A stretch of DNA of 44,326 nt. Origin: UMGS1519 sp963621885. Its GTDB lineage: Bacteria > Actinomycetota > Coriobacteriia > Coriobacteriales > Eggerthellaceae. The position numbers and the translations under genes were made by a program. Every line of letters begins with the position of its first letter. Position 1 is the stretch's first letter. The notes under the pieces were generated by a model. It saw only the letters and a program-made list of their open reading frames with translations, did no database searches and was not told where the DNA came from. Positions 41,670-44,326 of the stretch are shown here, piece by piece. Location of the stretch: contig CAVFFT010000034.1 of the NCBI GenBank assembly GCA_963621885.1, positions 1 through 44,326 on the forward strand. Direction: 5' to 3'.

Positions 41670-42113
41670 ATGCGCTTCGATGAGGTTTCGGCTGACATCA
41701 AGATTTTCATTAGCTTGAAGAGCCAATCGCGCCACAGACCCGGCCTCGGGCTTGGCGTGGTGGAATTGTGCGAGCGTGTCGAACGGCTGGGTTCCCTGAA
41801 TAAGGCGGCAGCCGATATGGGTATGGCGTACAGCAAGGCATGGCGCATTATCAAGCGGACGGAAGAGGAGCTTGACCTGGCCTTATTCCATCGTCAAGGC
41901 GCTCGCGGATCCTCTTTGACCGATGATGCCAAAGCGCTGATCGAGCTGTTTCGCAAGGTGGAACGCGAGACAAATGCGTGTGCCAACCAGGTGCTTCATG
42001 AATCGTTGGACGAGCTGCTCGATAAGGGCGTCCTCTCCCATGCACAGGCTCCCAAATTGGAAACGAAAGCCACGCCTGAGCTCATTGCGCTCGTGCGCGA
42101 ATTGGAGCTTTAG
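41670..42113 (+). CDS. ModE-like winged-helix regulator without molbindin domain
   Basis: This 147-residue protein has the LysR/ModE-type helix-turn-helix LGSLNKAAADMGMAYSKAWRIIKRTEEELDLALFHRQ, followed by SSLTDDAKALIELFRKVERETN. Full ModE of E. coli has two C-terminal molybdate-binding MOP domains; here the protein stops shortly after the first domain, leaving about 50 polar residues. It is divergent from modA, as expected of a molybdate regulator. How it would sense molybdate without MOP domains is not clear. The ATG at 41670 is used with GGGGTGA upstream. Confidence 0.85.
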   Translation: MRFDEVSADIKIFISLKSQSRHRPGLGLGVVELCERVERLGSLNKAAADMGMAYSKAWRIIKRTEEELDLALFHRQGARGSSLTDDAKALIELFRKVERETNACANQVLHESLDELLDKGVLSHAQAPKLETKATPELIALVRELEL

Positions 42114-42373
42114 GCATCTCTTCCGTTGTTCATTTCGCTGATATCTTGAGTTAGGCCAAAAAACTGGCGAGCCGTTCACCGCTCAACAACGACCGTTGGC
42201 AGCCGCTCATTTTTTGATGGGCGGATGTTTTTCTCGGGGCTCTCAAGCCGCCTGGCCAAGCTGCGCGCGGCGCGGGATGTCCGCCTCGCGCGAGTGGGCT
42301 TAACCTCGCCTCGTTGCATACGGTGCGAGGTTTCGCCCGCCGCGAGCACGAGCGGACAAATGGTCGAGCCCGT
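42114..42373. other. Convergent spacer between the regulator and mobBA
   Basis: No gene is seen. One hairpin, AACCTCGC (42302-42309) with GCGAGGTT (42325-42332) then T, could end either transcript weakly. The rest shows nothing I can name. Confidence 0.3.
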
Positions 42374-43594
42374 CTATCCATACATGCGGTACAGGACTTC
42401 CGCCTGGGCAAGCTCTTGCGGCGTGTTCACATTGGCGAAGGGGTCGATCGTGCCGGGCTGGCGCATGAGCTCGGCGTTGAACCGGGTGCAATCGATTGCC
42501 TCGATCAGGTCGCGCATGCGCTTCGACCCTTGTGAGGTGATGCGCTTCAAGACAGGCAGGCACACGCTCTTGCGGTACACCGCCGCGAAAGGCTCGTAAT
42601 AACCCTTGTTGAACGGCGCGACCGCATCGCTTCCATTTGCCTGCATCGCAAGAGCCTCATGGGCGAGGATTTGCGGCGAAAAGGCGATCATGTCGCAGGC
42701 GACCACTCCGACGGCGTCGTTGGAACTCGCTTCGATTGCGGTAAGCAGCCCGGGCAGGGCACCACGTTCTTCCATCACATCGCCGACAAGGCGGAGCTTG
42801 GGATGCTGTTCAAGGAGGAAGCGCAGCTTCGGTTCCTCGTTGGTCGTGACGATCAGCTCGTCGGCAAACGCGGAAACCACTTCAAGCATGTGCTCGATAA
42901 GGGGGCGCCCCAGGAAAGGGGTCAGTGCTTTCGATTGCCCCATGCGCTTCGATTCGCCGCCCGCTTGAATGGCTATGGTGAGTGGCGCGCGCGTGTATCG
43001 CTTACGAAGGAACGCCACGATAGCCTCAATGTCCTCGAAGCCGAATACCTCGATGGCCGCCTCGCGGGCAATCCGCTCAACGCGCGGCATGTCGGTGACG
43101 ATGGCGACGGGTTTTGCGGGACGGTCGGGTGTTTCATCATTCGCCTGGGAGGGCGATTCGCTCGAAAGGCGATCGATGAGCGCTTCTGCCGCTATCTGGT
43201 CTTTCGGGTTTTCCGCACGGAACAATTCGAAAGTCGGCAAACCGACGCCGCGAAAGCCTTCCACGAGCACCAGGTCGTAGTTCGGCATAAGCTCCAATGC
43301 CTCGGGGCAGGAAATCTCGTGGGGCAGGTCGCATGTGAAGGCCAGGCGCTTGCTTGAAAGGATGGCAGTGGCTTTCGATCCGGCGGCGCGATGGCGGTAC
43401 GAGTCTTTCCCCGGGATATCGATTTCAAAGTTGGGGTGACCATGGTGTTTGAGGGTGCCGATAGCGAGTCCCTGGCGGGTGAGTTCGGCTATGACCTTTT
43501 CCAGCAGGGTCGTTTTCCCTGAATTCTGCCTTCCCACGAAAGAAACGGCAGGGCTTGGCCGATAGGTTTTGCGGGGTAGGGGTTCGTAGATCAT
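42374..43594 (-). CDS. MobB-MobA fusion, molybdopterin-guanine dinucleotide synthesis
   Basis: The 406-residue protein joins two proteins. Residues 1 to about 175 are MobB (SFVGRQNSGKTTLLEKV P-loop, TLKHHGHPNFEIDIPGKDSYRHRAAG, VLVEGFRG). Residues from about 209 are MobA (LTIAIQAGGESKRMGQSKAL, VVACDMIAFSPQIL, ANVNTPQELAQAE), which attaches GMP to molybdopterin. The MGD product is required by FdhA. The ATG at 43594 follows AAGGAA. It lies convergent to the ModE-like gene and divergent from the MOSC gene. Confidence 0.94.
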   Translation of the reverse strand: MIYEPLPRKTYRPSPAVSFVGRQNSGKTTLLEKVIAELTRQGLAIGTLKHHGHPNFEIDIPGKDSYRHRAAGSKATAILSSKRLAFTCDLPHEISCPEALELMPNYDLVLVEGFRGVGLPTFELFRAENPKDQIAAEALIDRLSSESPSQANDETPDRPAKPVAIVTDMPRVERIAREAAIEVFGFEDIEAIVAFLRKRYTRAPLTIAIQAGGESKRMGQSKALTPFLGRPLIEHMLEVVSAFADELIVTTNEEPKLRFLLEQHPKLRLVGDVMEERGALPGLLTAIEASSNDAVGVVACDMIAFSPQILAHEALAMQANGSDAVAPFNKGYYEPFAAVYRKSVCLPVLKRITSQGSKRMRDLIEAIDCTRFNAELMRQPGTIDPFANVNTPQELAQAEVLYRMYG

Positions 43595-43832
43595 GCCATT
43601 CCTTGTGCTCTCTTATGGCTGTTCGCCATCGCAAGTGTAGGGCATCGTGAGGGTTTGCGGCATCCGCAATACACGAATGGCGCAGTGTGGGGCGTGCGGG
43701 CGAGTTCTTCTTGCCGCAGATAGGCGTCCGCTAGTCCTGTCGATTCTACCGAAAGGGCGTGCGGGCGGCATGTCGCTTGCGGGGTTCTCACTACTATGAG
43801 GACATTGATTATTGACGTTCGAAGGGGCTCTC

Positions 43833-44326
43833 ATGGCTCATATCACCTCTATCAACCTTTCCACGCGCAAAGGAGTTCGGAAAGAGCCTGTTGGCGACGC
43901 TCCTCAGATTGTTCTCGTTGACGACGGGCTGGAAAACGATGCTCATGCGGGAAAGTGGCATCGTCAGGTTTCGTTCTTGTCCGAGGAATCCATTGCGAAA
44001 GCGCGTGAGATGGGCTTAAACGTTGGCCCTGGTGATTTTGCCGAGAACTTCACGACCGAGGGAATCGACCTGCTTGATTTGCCTTTGGGCACGCAGCTCC
44101 GCTTGGGGAAGGACGTGCTGGTGGAGATCAGCCAGATCGGCAAAGTGTGCCATACCCGCTGTGCCATTTACCATTTGGCGGGCGACTGCATCTTTCCTCG
44201 TGAGGGCATTTTCGGCGTGGTGCTTCAGGGTGGCGCCGTTTCGGTGGGCGACGCCATCGAAGTGGTAAAGCGCGGTGACGGCACGTGTGCGTATACCCCG
44301 CCCGAGGCATTGGCCGAAGTGGAGGC
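43833..44326 (+). CDS. MOSC-domain protein, 5' part only
   Basis: The frame is open from ATG 43833 to the window end (164 codons), so the gene continues outside. It reads as a MOSC domain: ISTINLS-like opening, DDGLENDAHAGKWHRQVSFLSEESI, GDFAENFTTEGIDLLDLPLGTQLRLG and the Cys motif KVCHTRCAIYHLAGDCIFPREGIF. MOSC domains act in sulfur or molybdenum cofactor transfer. GAAGGGG precedes the ATG. In related operons such MOSC units are sometimes fused to a MogA domain; the missing part would show this. Confidence 0.88.
   Translation, partial: MAHITSINLSTRKGVRKEPVGDAPQIVLVDDGLENDAHAGKWHRQVSFLSEESIAKAREMGLNVGPGDFAENFTTEGIDLLDLPLGTQLRLGKDVLVEISQIGKVCHTRCAIYHLAGDCIFPREGIFGVVLQGGAVSVGDAIEVVKRGDGTCAYTPPEALAEVE

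Noticed and set aside
40658..41854. A longer ModA starting at 41854
   Set aside because: The extra 102 residues overlap the divergent regulator and remove the lipoprotein signal from the N-terminus; ATG 41548 has a good ribosome site.
1..44326. CRISPR arrays, rRNA operons and insertion sequences
   Set aside because: I saw no regularly spaced repeats with unique spacers, no rRNA sequence and no transposase motif on either strand.

Overview
The window reads as a moderately GC-rich anaerobic bacterium, most plausibly a gut or oral member of the Coriobacteriia (Eggerthellaceae-like). That placement is inferred from codon style, strong GGAGG-type ribosome sites, a Tat-exported membrane formate dehydrogenase and strictly anaerobic enzyme families. 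No 16S or other taxonomic marker is present, so the genus is not assigned. Almost everything right of ligA serves one purpose: making and exporting formate dehydrogenase that carries selenium and molybdenum.

Layout. 1-2389: end of a NAD(P)HX dehydratase gene and ligA. 2556-6278 (minus): the selenocysteine decoding set selA-selB with a tRNA-Sec gene (selC) just downstream. 6680-15680: a selenium-handling locus with a YedE-type transporter, a TusA-like protein, a double-cubane-type reductase and its activase, two DUF3343 (putative Se/S carrier) proteins, a GT4 glycosyltransferase, a class V PLP desulfurase-like enzyme, YedF, a third DUF3343 protein, and convergent selD. SelD is itself a selenoprotein with an in-frame UGA at codon 18.

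15935-31553: three formate dehydrogenase operons (alpha, FeS beta, cytochrome b gamma). The first alpha subunit uses UGA/Sec at residue 204 and has a bacterial SECIS hairpin with a GGTCT loop. The second and third use Cys and belong to an apparently perfect 5278-bp tandem duplication. Its junction maps to a 26-bp block shared by the paralogous fdhC genes, so the middle fdhC is a hybrid. 31705-34365: fdhE, a SAM methyltransferase and an FmdE-like protein. 34506-43594: molybdenum cofactor genes moeA, mogA, moaC, moaA, mobB-mobA, the molybdate importer modABC and a short ModE-like regulator. The window ends inside a MOSC-domain gene.

How it fits together (inference): ModABC and YedE bring in molybdate and a selenium species. 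The desulfurase/YedF/DUF3343 set may deliver selenide to SelD. SelA, SelB and selC insert Sec into SelD and FdhA1. The Moa/Moe/Mog/Mob enzymes build the cofactor, and FdhE assists assembly of the Tat-exported enzyme, which would pass electrons from formate to menaquinone. A palindromic box shared by the fdh promoters suggests common control. The least explained parts are the glycosyltransferase and reductase inside the selenium locus, the secreted extension on ModB and the fresh fdh duplication.
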